In this document: in pieces, positions 11,836 through 23,900 of the stretch
Layout of the letters: each line of letters begins with the position of its first letter
Numbering within the stretch: the first letter of the stretch is position 1
DNA from: Chondrosia reniformis
Lineage: Eukaryota; Porifera; Demospongiae; Chondrillida; Chondrillidae
NCBI GenBank assembly: GCA_947172415.1
Contig: OX359201.1
Span: 1,984,001 to 2,048,000, forward strand
Reading direction: 5' to 3'
Length of the DNA stretch: 64,000 bases
Translations under genes and position numbers: made by a program
The notes under the pieces: model-generated
Database searches by the model: none
Seen by the model: only the letters and a program-made list of their open reading frames with translations
Told to the model about the DNA's origin: nothing

Positions 11836-14800
11836 CTACGTATCTTGCAAGTGCAGCAGCACCTTCTGTGACAGCATGTGAAGTGTTGGAGTACCAGCTT
11901 CATCAGCACAAGTCTTAGCTTCAGAGGAGATCTCTAAATTGGACATCCTCTGGCTTGTCTCAAGGCTTGGTGTTATTGACAGATCACTGACTGACTCGTC
12001 TTGGCTATTTTCATCAAGTTGTTCATGTGCAGGAACTGCAGGTACAGAGTTGCTAAACACTGCAGGAGCTACATGGGAAATTAACAACAGTCCATTAGTA
12101 CGAATAACAATTGAGTATTTAAACATCTAAAGATTATCCTATAGTTTTGAATGTCATTTAATTCACCTCTCCCCTTTCTTTTGAGAATGTAAGTGAGCAA
12201 ATGGGTGGAAACCAAAACTACTAATTGAAATCAAAATCTCTCCTTTTCCACTAGGCAAGGTGTATGCTGTCATTTAAAGATTATTACGATCAGCCTTATA
12301 TTTTAAATGTCATTTCAGTGCAATCATCAGCCATACTTTGATGATACACTCACAATATCACAATACACCCCACACTAATGGCAGTTCAGATCTTTGGCTG
12401 AACTATCTTTTTGAGTGGTAAAAAGGCAAGACTCTGGTATCCATCAAGCAGACTCTGGTCCCATCCATTAGTTTATTGCTCTTTGGAAAATCTGAGCATA
12501 CTGGGTAAATATCATAGTCAAACGATCTCTGATACAGAATTAGTACTTCAACCATTAAAATGTTGAACATTGCATGCGAGATTCAAAATGTACAGACAAA
12601 GCATAATGGAACTACTGAGGTGTCAAATCAATGTACATCAAAAGATTAAGTATGCAGGTAAAACTCGTCTTGAGACATACGCATTCAATTCCTGATATAT
12701 ACATATACAGTAAATAGCTTAATTAAGTTCATAATAAGCCTATTATTTGTAAATATATGCCCATCACTACAAAGCAACAAACCCCTGACACCTACTTTTA
12801 GCTTTCTGGATGGCTTTCAATCCGCTACAGAAGACCTGTGTGGGGGGCAGTGGTTCATCTTCTTTGTTGAAAAGATGGGATAGATCACGTTGCTGAGTTG
12901 TTCCCTTGACATTAAAATACCGGGAAGAAGGATTGATTGAATACTTGTTAATATCCCTCTTAAAGATAAAGGCAGACTGAGAGAGAATTTCCCATGTGGA
13001 CTCCCTTTCTTCTATGAGTTCCATCGGAGGTCTTCCCTCTCCAAATCCCTTCATCATCCAAGCAGCATCATATACACCAAAGAACCCTCGCACTAAGCCA
13101 GTCCCGGTTGGCCAAAACGGCTAAAAGAGAAATAAAGAAGTTTGATGTCTTGGCTTGGCAGAACCAGAAACATACAAGAAGTGCAATTAGATGCTCAAAA
13201 AGTTGAAAGTTTAACCATTCAAAAGAAAAGTCCAACACAGTCTTATTTACAAGAGCATTTTTCAAATGTAACACATTTAAACTTCTATACATTATACATA
13301 AAAGTAACATTTATAAAATACCTGTAACACAAATTATGGCAGGTCTCAACTTCTGCAGTGACAATCCATCAAAAGTAAAAAGGTACGATTTCATTTTCAT
13401 ACTATCATGTTAGGGAACTCACTTCAATGAGACTGTCTCCAACAAGACACATCAGAACACGTTTATTTTTCCTTTCCACAATTCGAGCAGAATTCTCAGC
13501 AGCAAACAGAGAAGTAAAGTCAAACAGTGCCACATCATCTCTTCCCCTGTAGTCCTTCTGGAACGTTAGCTCCTCAACTTTGAAGCCTCCTTTGGTAGAA
13601 AAGGAAGCTACATCTTTGGCATACTCCTTCAGAGCACTTTGACACACATTACCAGAACTGAGCAGCTGGGAAGCATCTGGAAAGTCCTGCAAAGGAAGAA
13701 GAGAGACTTGAAATAAAGAATTAATTTATCAATGCATATGGAATGCACAGGAAAGACTTTACATGAATATTATATTACCTCCTTTAGTACTCCTCTCTTC
13801 AAGAGACTCTGTTTCTTGGCAGTCATCACAAAATAGTGAGACTCGTCCTTAAAGTAGACAACATTCTCCAACTCAATTCCATGCTTCTCCTTCATTTCCT
13901 TGAAGAAGGCTTGATGGAAAACATAGCCAATGCCATTAATTTCTTTAATTAGCTTTTCCTTACTTGTACCATGATTTACAAAATTAGCAGTAATGGCTAT
14001 TGCAAGTGTTGGTCTAAATTCCTTCACTACAAAGCCTGGCAGTAAATATTTCTTCCCGTCAGCCCCTATCATGACATCATAGGATTTCTCTGAAACTGGA
14101 CAACTGGTCGGGTTGACCTCTGCTCTCCAGCCATGGTCACCAGTAGGCTCCACCACCTTGAGAAACTCCACTGACGGGTGCACTTTGACCCCCAACAGCA
14201 AGGCTACCTTAAGCAGAATACATTGGCTGGTACGTATACCTAAAGGGAACAGTGCAGGTAAGACTTTATATCCTCATCATTCGACTCTGAATTTTTGCAA
14301 TGGTTAAGTTTTTTATTCTATTTTTTAATCTATTCTAATTTTTATTCTATATACGTAGTCTGTACAATTATACTATCAGAACCTCTTACAGCACATTACA
14401 TACCTCTATACATTATTAATTTATTGAACATTTAATTATAGTGCAAGTTTACTTACTAATATGATCAAGGTCACTGGTACAGAATTTTGCATAAAACTTT
14501 TTTGCTCCCAAATTCCTCAAATCAGTAATCAAGAAAGGCCACAGATGGAGCACGTTATTCCGGGAGAAGCTCTCCCTCTTTTCCACCACATCCACCTGGG
14601 CTCCCAACAGGGCCGCTTCGATAGCTGCTCTAAGACCTACGGGACCAGCACCGATAACGAGACACTTCATTCCTCTGCACGAAGTCTGCTGCTTATACTC
14701 CTCCTGACTAGCTCGCTTGTCGAACAGCTGCCACAGCTCCCTCCATCTCCAGGTCGTCAGCTTCTCCTTCAAGTCCTTGTAAAGGCCCTCGTATTGGTTA

Positions 14801-14925
14801 AAGTCCACTCCAAGTTGACTACACATATCTCGCACCAAATCTATTATTTCAAGAAAGGATTCACATTTGCTTAACTTCTGGAAATATCGGTCCCAGTCCG
14901 TATTGTTGCATTTAGCTTCATTCAT
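11836..14925 (-). CDS. MICAL: MICAL-type flavin monooxygenase, copy B, with short Ser-rich tail
   Basis: Exons 14457-14925, 13779-14239, 13423-13686, 12796-13120 and 11836-12068 sum to 1752 bases (583 residues plus stop). The FMO domain (residues 1 to about 507) has the GAGPVG Rossmann motif, the GADGKK motif and the LVGDSLIEPFWPTG motif, so FAD and NADPH binding looks intact. The final exon adds 76 polar residues (VPAVPAHEQLDENSQDESVS...) and stops, with no CH, LIM or bMERB domain, whereas typical MICALs are about 1000 residues or longer. Exon sizes match copy A (461 and 264 bases identical in length). Exon 3 differs from copy A at only about two bases while exons 2 and 4 differ widely. Actin oxidation is inferred from the family. 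The start is the ATG at 14925; the in-frame upstream codons are non-ATG. Confidence 0.88.
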
Positions 14926-15490
14926 CCCTCCTCGAGCTCTAGAGTGCTGTAGCTTGGAAACTAATGCTTTTGGCAATATTCCCAATCATTTTATACAACT
15001 GCCTTAGACAAGCATCATCATCTACCATTACCTTATTCGGGAATTTCGATAGCTCTTTAATCATCATTAACCCTTTTTTTTTAAATTAGAAAATCCAAAT
15101 ATAGGAATTTAAACACTTGCATGACTCATCTCCTATATCTCTAGGTCACGAATGAAATGACGAAATAACTGTTAATCTTGCGCAATGTGTAGTTGCTAAC
15201 CATAAATCCAAAATGTACGATTGGATTCTTGGATCTAGTTGACTAATACATTTCTTCTAGAAAACCCTTAAAGTTAGAATTAAAATTCCTAGAATAATTA
15301 CCCATTAATTACTCATTGATGATAATATTATCCATTTATCATTGTAATTGGAATTACCCATTTCTATTTCTTCTATTTGCAAGTATGTATAAAAACTACA
15401 GATATAGATACTTAATAAAAATACACTCGAAACACATGTATCAAAAATCCATGGGTTAAAAAGTAACTGAAATAAGAGTACATATTCGAT
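14926..15490. other. Intergenic, AT-rich, no feature seen
   Basis: The space between the start of MICAL copy B and the stop of the TRIM45-like gene. Homopolymer T/A tracts and repeated ATTACCCATT words; no ORF or known repeat recognised. It must hold the promoter of copy B. Confidence 0.5.
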
Positions 15491-17101
15491 TCACTTCCTG
15501 GAGCTTACACAAGCACAATCCTTCTTAATGGACCCGCAACAAGACCAATGCCAACACCCAGGGTGACTGGGGTGCCCATGTCCACATCCACTGTAGCCGC
15601 CTGGCATCACGCCCCCACACCCACAAGCCACATTCTTCTTTCCACTTGAGGAGCAAAAGGTACAACAGTGGTAGGTGCCCCAGTGCTCACTGCTAGTGCC
15701 ATCAACAATACTGACCACAAACGGACTCCTTTTGATGTCCTGCCCATTGACAGAAACTGATATATTGTGCTCTCCTTTCACCTTTGGAGTAAACTGCACT
15801 GCATAGGTACCATTCTTATCATCTCTCATAGAAACCTCAACTCGGCAGCCATTGGGGTCAAGGACTCGGACCTCCACCATATCTCCACCAAGTGATCGGA
15901 CTTGCCCATGACAGTCACATACTTTGATTACAAACTGGCTCAAACTATCGATGGTACCACAGTCCAGTCCCGAACCAAATGCAGTACTTTGCAAGCCAGA
16001 GGGACCAACGGTATCGATTCTTCCTGTCACTGGAACGTTATGGCAGTGCCCGGCTGGGTGCTGAGGGAAAAAGTGGAGATAGTCATTTTCCACAGGATGG
16101 AAATTTGATGTAGAAGTAATGCAGTCCTCTAATGATCTCAGGGCTTGAGGCTGCTTAGACACTTGTTGATTCTCAACTCTAAGGTCCGACACTGCTTCAT
16201 AAGATGCCACTAGTCCACTCAAGGTTTTCTGTAGGTCACACATTTGAGTGTGGATGGCGAGTTCTTTCTCATCACAAGCTATCTCAATCTGCTGTAAGAG
16301 GTTTCGCTTATGCTCTTGCAAGGCACGCATCTGAACATCTACACTCTCACAGACTTCTGCTGCTACTTTGGCACTTTGTATGTGCAATGAACGGACAGTG
16401 AAATGAAGGTTCTTTATTGCCTCTGTGAGGTCATCAACTGAGGATTTCGCTTGACGAAGTAAGTGGAACCCAACTATACTATTTGCCAGTCTAGAACCTT
16501 CAATTTTGACACAAGTATGTTTCTTGTGTGTAGACTTGATACAGCCATCACAGAGTGACAACTGGCAGGATTCACAGTAATGGCTGGCTGTAACTACTCT
16601 GTGATGATAACAAAAGAGATCTGGTTGCTTGCTGGAAAGAAGGCTCTGGGCCTTGATCTTTGGCTGAGTTAGATGCTGAGTATCCCTCTGATGGCTAAAG
16701 TCACATGACGGACACATGTCATACTGACACACTGAACAGTGAGATATTGAAATAATATCATCAGTTTGACATATATCACATCTCATCGCAGATTCTTCAA
16801 GACTTCCTCTGCTAACTCTTTCCCGGTGTTGCTTTTGAAAACTTAAATCAAAGACTCCATTTTTAATCGAAAGGTCCAACATACCCTGAAGATATATGTT
16901 TGGTGGCAGCCCGTTCACTCCATTTGAGGGTAGGGGGTGTTCCTCTACACACTCCGGACAACAAATCAGACTGGCGCCATCTTCTCCTTCATGTTGAATC
17001 TCTTCAAGACAAACTTTACAGTACGTGTGGAGACAAGGAAGAATTCGAGGCGATTTATACTTCTGTAAACAAAGAGAACAATTTAACTGATTCGAATCCA
17101 T
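15491..17101 (-). CDS. TRIM45: TRIM45-like RING/B-box/coiled-coil/filamin protein
   Basis: Single exon, 536 residues, ATG at 17101. Order: C3HC4 RING from residue 9 (CSLCLQKYKSPRILPCLHTY..CCPEC); B-box 1 near residue 107 (CDICQTDD..CPSCDF); B-box 2 near residue 162 (CYHHRVVTASHYCESC..CDGC); coiled-coil to about residue 300; one filamin/ABP280 repeat at about 372-470 (DPNGCRVEVSMRDDKNGTY, SPFVVSIVDG); and a Cys/His-rich tail (YHCCTFCSSSG, CGCGGVMPGGY, HWSCCGS). RING, two B-boxes, filamin and this particular Cys-rich tail are the TRIM45 signature. TRIM proteins are RING E3 ubiquitin ligases; TRIM45 is reported to dampen MAPK and NF-kB signalling in vertebrates. It is divergent from NOM1 with 852 bases between start codons. 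The lack of introns is unusual among its neighbours. Confidence 0.9.
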   Translation of the reverse strand: MDSNQLNCSLCLQKYKSPRILPCLHTYCKVCLEEIQHEGEDGASLICCPECVEEHPLPSNGVNGLPPNIYLQGMLDLSIKNGVFDLSFQKQHRERVSRGSLEESAMRCDICQTDDIISISHCSVCQYDMCPSCDFSHQRDTQHLTQPKIKAQSLLSSKQPDLFCYHHRVVTASHYCESCQLSLCDGCIKSTHKKHTCVKIEGSRLANSIVGFHLLRQAKSSVDDLTEAIKNLHFTVRSLHIQSAKVAAEVCESVDVQMRALQEHKRNLLQQIEIACDEKELAIHTQMCDLQKTLSGLVASYEAVSDLRVENQQVSKQPQALRSLEDCITSTSNFHPVENDYLHFFPQHPAGHCHNVPVTGRIDTVGPSGLQSTAFGSGLDCGTIDSLSQFVIKVCDCHGQVRSLGGDMVEVRVLDPNGCRVEVSMRDDKNGTYAVQFTPKVKGEHNISVSVNGQDIKRSPFVVSIVDGTSSEHWGTYHCCTFCSSSGKKNVACGCGGVMPGGYSGCGHGHPSHPGCWHWSCCGSIKKDCACVSSRK

Positions 17102-17953
17102 TTCGATATCAGAAGAACTAGGCTAGACCTTCTCTTTCTCAACAGGTATAGCGAAGTGGACCATTTGTAAACAGAAACTACATAGGTAGGGATTCTTAAA
17201 ACCACCGATGCGATACCGGATACCCGTATACAGAGCTCGTACTGTTGGCAGCCATTTTAATTCTAATTAAGTAAGGGAACGACCGTTCTTTAGCGCTTCT
17301 AGCCGCACCAGCAAGCCGGTATAGTCTATATGTCTATTAGACCCCTGAAAAAAGGCCATTAGTTCTTGTTATTAGCTGAGACCCCTTTAAGACTGCAACT
17401 TTTGTTGATATATGGCATCCAGATGCATCATCTTTAGTCTAAAGTGTGAATTGGTAGGCCATGTGTTCTACCTTATATGATCTGTATAAATTACCACTCT
17501 CAATGCAGTAGTTGAGGATTTCAAAGCCTGCAGCAGTGTGACTAATTATAAAATCTTTTACTGTTTTAAATTATAAATATACTTATCCTAGGAGTCACTT
17601 GCATCTCTTTAAATTTGTAACTTGCACTGTGTAGTACTTGATTGTAATTATACATGTACAGATAAAAAACGAAAGTAAATGTACTATATTAAAAACTCAT
17701 AGGATATACAATATAATTAGGCCTAGGAGGTTCATCTTTCGTGTATTATAATTCTTACACGGTGGTTGTTGTTAGCAGATCTTTAATTATTTACTAACGA
17801 TGTCATGAGTGATGACGAAATCGTCAGCTAGTGGAGAAAAATCAAAATTTACACTGTATATGTTAACTATTAAAAATGATCATACTTTTGTGGTGTGTTA
17901 AGGAAAAATGGCTGATTATTGCAGAAGTAGTACTAGTTGGTGATAGTGAAATA
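17102..17953. promoter_or_regulatory. Shared upstream region of TRIM45 and NOM1
   Basis: The two start codons face away from each other across this stretch. The sequence at about 17240-17253 reads GGCAGCCATTTTAA, whose reverse complement contains AAAATGGCTGCC, a YY1-like site common in housekeeping promoters. No TATA box stands out near either start. The shared promoter is inference. Confidence 0.4.
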
Positions 17954-20900
17954 ATGGGTAAAGGTAGAAGCGGAAGTGGAAGATTTCGCCCAAATGCGTA
18001 TAAAGGTAAAAAGGATTCCAATGTGCGTAGATTCGGGAGAGCCATTGGCAAGTTTGTACAGTCCAATAATGGTACGTTGCTAGATTAAAGATTTGTGGTC
18101 CATGAGTATACTGTAGAACAGAAATATTACGTTTTGCATGCTATGTAATAGGTAGTTATCCATTCGACCTGCGAGGACGTGCTGCAAGGATAAGATTACT
18201 GTTAATCCACTTTACACATCTGAAGTATCATTTCAGTGGCACCATATAGAATAATGGTAGGGGTTATTACATAAAACCAGGAAAGATAGCCCAACCACAA
18301 GGGTTTATAAGTCACACTAAAACATCAGCAACTGGGGGAAAGTGAATTATATATGCATTTATAAAACTGCATGTTAAATAAAATATATATAAAGTATATG
18401 GTGGTACATCTTTTACACTTTGGCTACTATATGGAGCTTTGCACTGGCAAGATGTACGTAATTGCTATAACGAGACTAATCTAAGATGTAGGTCCTAATT
18501 TTATATTTATACATTAATGGTTGCCTTACATGTCACCCATTTAACAACATGTTGGAATGTTATGTATCCATTAGATGATGGACACCATACTATGTTTACC
18601 AAAAAGAAGAGTATTACACGTAAGGAAAAAAGAAGGTTAGCTCGACTTGAGAAGAAAGCTAGGAAGACGAAAGGTTTAGAATCACTGCAAGGCAATAATG
18701 TTGCTGAGAAGAAACCTAAGAAGCTAGTAAAGCTAGTAAAGGAAGATGTGGATGGTAGAGATGAGAAGCAGCAAAAACTTGAGAGAAGAAGGGAAAAGGT
18801 ACTTCATTGTGACATTGTTACAATGATAAGTGGGATTGTGAATCAACCCCAGGTCAGACCTGATATGTGTAGGCTATAGCCCCAAATCAGGGATTTTAAA
18901 GGCGATGAGGCTAGCTTGGGGCTTTAACTGACTGATATATACTATGGTATAGAAAGGTAGTTATAATAGCACTGAGCTGTACAAAAGATGTAGTATGATG
19001 GAAGTATAATCACTGAGATGATACTCCTGACCAATGGAGCAAGGTCTTGTCTTGGTTGGAAGACTGAAATCCTATTAATGGCAACCAGTGATGGCCTCCA
19101 AATCATCCAAAATAACCAAAAAAGCTTCAAAAGAACCACAGACAGCTGTTTTGCCTGGGAGGTGATCACTGGTAGCCATTCATAGGACTTTTACTGGGAG
19201 GTGATCACTGGTTGCCATTCATAGGACTTTGACTGGGAGGTGATCACTGGTTGCCATTCATAGGACTTTGACTGGGAGGTATCTTGGTTGAAAGATCAAA
19301 GTCCTATTAATGGTAACCAGGATCTGTCACTTGGCTGGTCAGGTGTGCTATCTCTCAGTGACTATACTTGCATCATACTATGTATATACACACCACACTA
19401 TACTATCAGTACAGTTTAATGTGCTGGCAGACTTGAATACTCAATAGAGTTCAAATCTGATGTATTGCTTTGCTTTAGAGTGTAAGTAATAACCTGATAG
19501 CAGGTGTCAATTACATTATAGTAAATGTACCTCATTAACACCTCAAGACATTCTGTTGTTGCAGTTACATCATTCATTAAATAGGGGTCTACCTATTCTT
19601 CTACTGTATATATATGTATGTCCTGTCATTAATCTCAAATTAGCTCCCATGATCGAATCACATTACTTGTTAATTTTTAATAATATAACAATATTTGTGT
19701 AGCCATTTTAGGTTATAGTATGTCACAGAAATGTGACTACCCACTCAGTGAGGGTGTCTGCTTTATTTGATTGTTCAAAGTACATACATAAGTATGGAAC
19801 AGAGACAGTTGGCTATTGAACCATTCCATAAACCTGTTGATTATGTCAATTGAGTCTATCCACTGTTGATTATATATTACTTGAAACCTTGTTACATTCT
19901 AATGTGGTAAGTGCTGATAGATATGTTTCCTCTGTCTTAAACCACAGCTAATATTTGCCATAGGTAGTGTATGTGACATACGTACATCTATATATCTTTT
20001 TATTATTGCTGATGAAGACCTTAGGGTCGAAATGTTTAATTCTAACTGTTGCTGTAGCTCAATAATCATCAACTAACATATACGAACCTTACTATACACA
20101 CATGGTAGCATTTCTAATTTGTTTATCCATAAAGTCCTACACCTTTGATGGGTCATGCACTTACATATTTTGGGACTCCAAGCCGCCATATTTCTACATC
20201 TATTATGCATCAGATTCATATTTATTATTTATTTATTATATTATATATACATAGCAATAAGCAATATAACAAATTACTAAACAAAATACTATAGTCTAAG
20301 TAAATTTCCGACAAAGTTTCTCTCCATGGAAGGCCTCAACAACTATATAGGAGAGTAATGTTACAGTTGTAAGAACCACGAGGATCCATAGGTTCACATC
20401 AACTGGCATAGTACTGGCTATGAAAAAGTTGACAGAGCCTCCAAATGCTACACCAGTCCAAAAGAGGCTGAATGATTCAGTGGCCACTTTCTCCTTGTTT
20501 CCAGTGATACCTAGATAGACTAAAGATTGAGAGAGAGAGAGAGTAAACAAGTATTTCCTACAGATTAGGGATAGCATGCAGGATAATGGTGTATTATACA
20601 TACAATACATACACATGTGTATGGTAAGGTATGCAGGAAATTTTCTGGTTATACAGTACTGTATGTTATTATGTTCATAAATCTGGTTAACTCTTTTATT
20701 GACCGGGCAACAACATGAAAATCAGTACATTCCACTGATAGCCCAAGTAGAAGAAATAACCAGACGCATGTGATTGTACGTATATACAAGGTGATAATAC
20801 AAACTTGCCAATGTATATTGCCAAGTAATATACATAATCTGTGAAGTAATGGAGCTACTTGAAGTAATCCAGTACAATGATAAATAAATGAATAATACCT

Positions 20901-23900
20901 TCCAGGAGATACTCACTTTTTCACAGTATGTAACATGGCACAAACCAGATTACCAAGATACAGTCCTACGTTAGGCTAGGTGGAAGGAATTTATATATGT
21001 ACTGTCTGTACGTATGTATCTTTCCATGCATACAAGCCTGTTAAAGCTTTATTAGCAGTAAACATGAAACTTCATTTTGAATTAAAAGTGGCAACCTCGC
21101 CCTAAACATTTACTAGTACCATAATGATGAAGCCCCAAAGAGTGGAGCAGAAATCTGTATGCTGTGATATTAACTAGATAACTACATATTACGGATACTC
21201 ATAGGCATATACAGGACTTACTAAGGGTCAGGTTCAGCTATAATTAAAGATTATGTATGTACTATGCTGGAGGTTAAAGGTCTATTACTATAGGCAGGTC
21301 ATGCGATAATATGACTCTCTAACAAACATTGCTGCCACATTTGACTTAGTTTATATATATAGGTCTAATTCTGTATATGGTATTCTACGTATCTATATAA
21401 GTAAGAGTCTTTTAAAGTTGTAATGGAATAGTGAAAGTTATTTGCATCATGACTTTATCTCATTAAATATTGATCATCTATGTATACCTAAAGTGTTGAG
21501 ATGTACTAAGTTGAACTCACTTAAAGGTGCCAACATCCAAAAGGAGTCTGCTACTCCAAATGAAGCTGTGGCTATAAACACTACCACAAAGCTAGGCTGT
21601 CTCTTCCAGAACACCAGAAACAGACACATTGTGATGTAAATTAGTGATACCAACAGCGCTGGAGCTGTCCTGGATATGAAAGGAGTTATCTGGCCCAATA
21701 CAATGTTATTTGTGAAGCTAAATATTGACCAGACAATCACTGTTATCCCAACATAGCCAATTCCAATGCACTCTGACACAAAATTCTGCATAATAAGAGA
21801 ATAATGTAAAGGGAGTTCAATGCATAGGCTATGCATAATAACCTCCAATAATTTACCATGTTACTGTAACCATTATTAGTAAACATGGAGTGATTTACAC
21901 TATTTAATGGCACTACTCACAAATAGAAATATAGCATGTCACAATGTGTCTGTTAACAATTCAGTGATTTCAGTGTACACAGGGTATATTGAGACTGTAC
22001 AGAACTAATTCCAGACATCTCTATTTTCCTGCTGTCTTTATACAAATGCTAAATACTGCTTAGCTCACTTTACCTTAGTTATTTAACTTATTAGAAAGGC
22101 AACACAAAAGATACAACTATCTGGAATTAGGTACAGTCTAATTGTACGCCCTTTAGCCTCATATTATTACTGCACAGTTTAATAGTCATATTCTAAAGAT
22201 TCTAAAAGGATGTATATGTATGTACATACTGTAAATATTATCCTAAAAGGATGTACATACTGTAAATATTATCCTAAAGGTTCTAAAAGGATGTATACGT
22301 ATGTATATATAATGTTATCCTAAATATACATATATGTATGTAAATATTAGGAGTTACTGTATAACAATTCAGAATGAAATACCTTAGAAAATGATCCAAG
22401 GAAAAACCCACTGCTTAGTCCTGATAGTAAGCCTCCAGTAAGAGGCAAGAGGTATTTCACTTGCCTCATCAATCTTAACATAACTTTGACTTGGTTTTTC
22501 AAATTAGACATTACTTTTCTTTTAGACTTCCATAATCCAACATTGAAATCATTAGGTAGGAAGAAAGATGTTATTAATAGAATCACACCTAATACTGTTG
22601 CCACTCCTATGACTTTGTAGTATGTTTCTTGCGACACAGCAACCATGGAAACTTTTAAGTTACAAATAGTAGTTGCATTAACTTCGACTGTTGCGTTTTG
22701 GAACTTTGTATCCATAAGTAAAAGGATTGAAGACATTGTATTTCCAATCGCAGCTCCGAATCTAATCGAAAACAACATGGTCCCTTGAAAGATTGATATG
22801 TATTTCCTAATTTTTTTGTCCACGTCCCCAGACTTGCTGCAACCCACTGTCGTAGCGTTCTCATTCGAATAAGTAGTTATTCCCACAAATAACAAGGCAG
22901 TGGTAACACCGGCTAGGAAATTAGTCGGTAGAAGCGTATACCAAGTAGGATAGAAATTGGCTAGCACGTAAAGAAGAAAGATAACGCTCCCCAGTATGCT
23001 AGATACCTTTAGACCAATTAAGTCAAATATAAATGGAGCCAGAAGGTTAAATACAGCCCAAGTCACCCACTGGACGCCAAGTGATACGGACCCGAGTAGG
23101 CCGTGAAACGACGTTTGAACAGCTGCTAATAGAAAGAAGCTGCCATTCTCGGCAAACATTAGAACATTCGCGAGAAAGAAATTAAAGTACGCTCGCTTGA
23201 TAGGCATAGTTCTTCGGATTGATGTAGTAGTCGACGTTTCTTCGGTCTTAAGTCCTGCTTCACCGTTACTCTTAGTATCTTCTGGTTGTTCTTCACTATC
23301 AAGAAATGCGTTTTTAGGTTGTTCAGAAATGCTACCAGATTCACAACCTAACTCCCTGACATTACTGACAGCGAAAATGACGTTTTTCTCTGGGGCCAAC
23401 ATGACTCCCTATAACTAGGCTTCGTATTTAATGGAATTTGGCTTTTCGTTTAGGCAAACTGTATGGACAGTTCACAGAGAGACTCAGGTGGTAATCCTGA
23501 GTAAGACTACAGGAGAAACGTTCGCCAGTAATATTCTTTAGTACTTCGCTCACGCTGTTGCGTTATCAATTATTGTCAAGTGTAGTCTGGTAACTACCGG
23601 TTTGACTTGAAATATGCTATCGCGGGTCAATCAAACCGGTTTCATCTGTCCAGCCCTATCGCTGCGATACGTTTCCTAAGAAATCGATTCTTTGACTTGG
23701 TAGGGCGATAACAAGTCTTATTACTTAATTGATACAATAATATGCATTGACTAAGAGAATGGTGAAGAACTTTTATATAGGCATAAAACCTTTTAATTCT
23801 TATAAAATGCCACTATCGACTTGAACCAATACAAATGAATGAATCAACAGTATTTCACTGTATGTGTATCCTAGTAGTAAGATATTTAAACATAGGATAC

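Noticed and set aside
14461-14874. Plus-strand 137-codon ORF
   Set aside because: Antisense of the highly conserved MICAL copy B exon 1; the same antisense appears in copy A.
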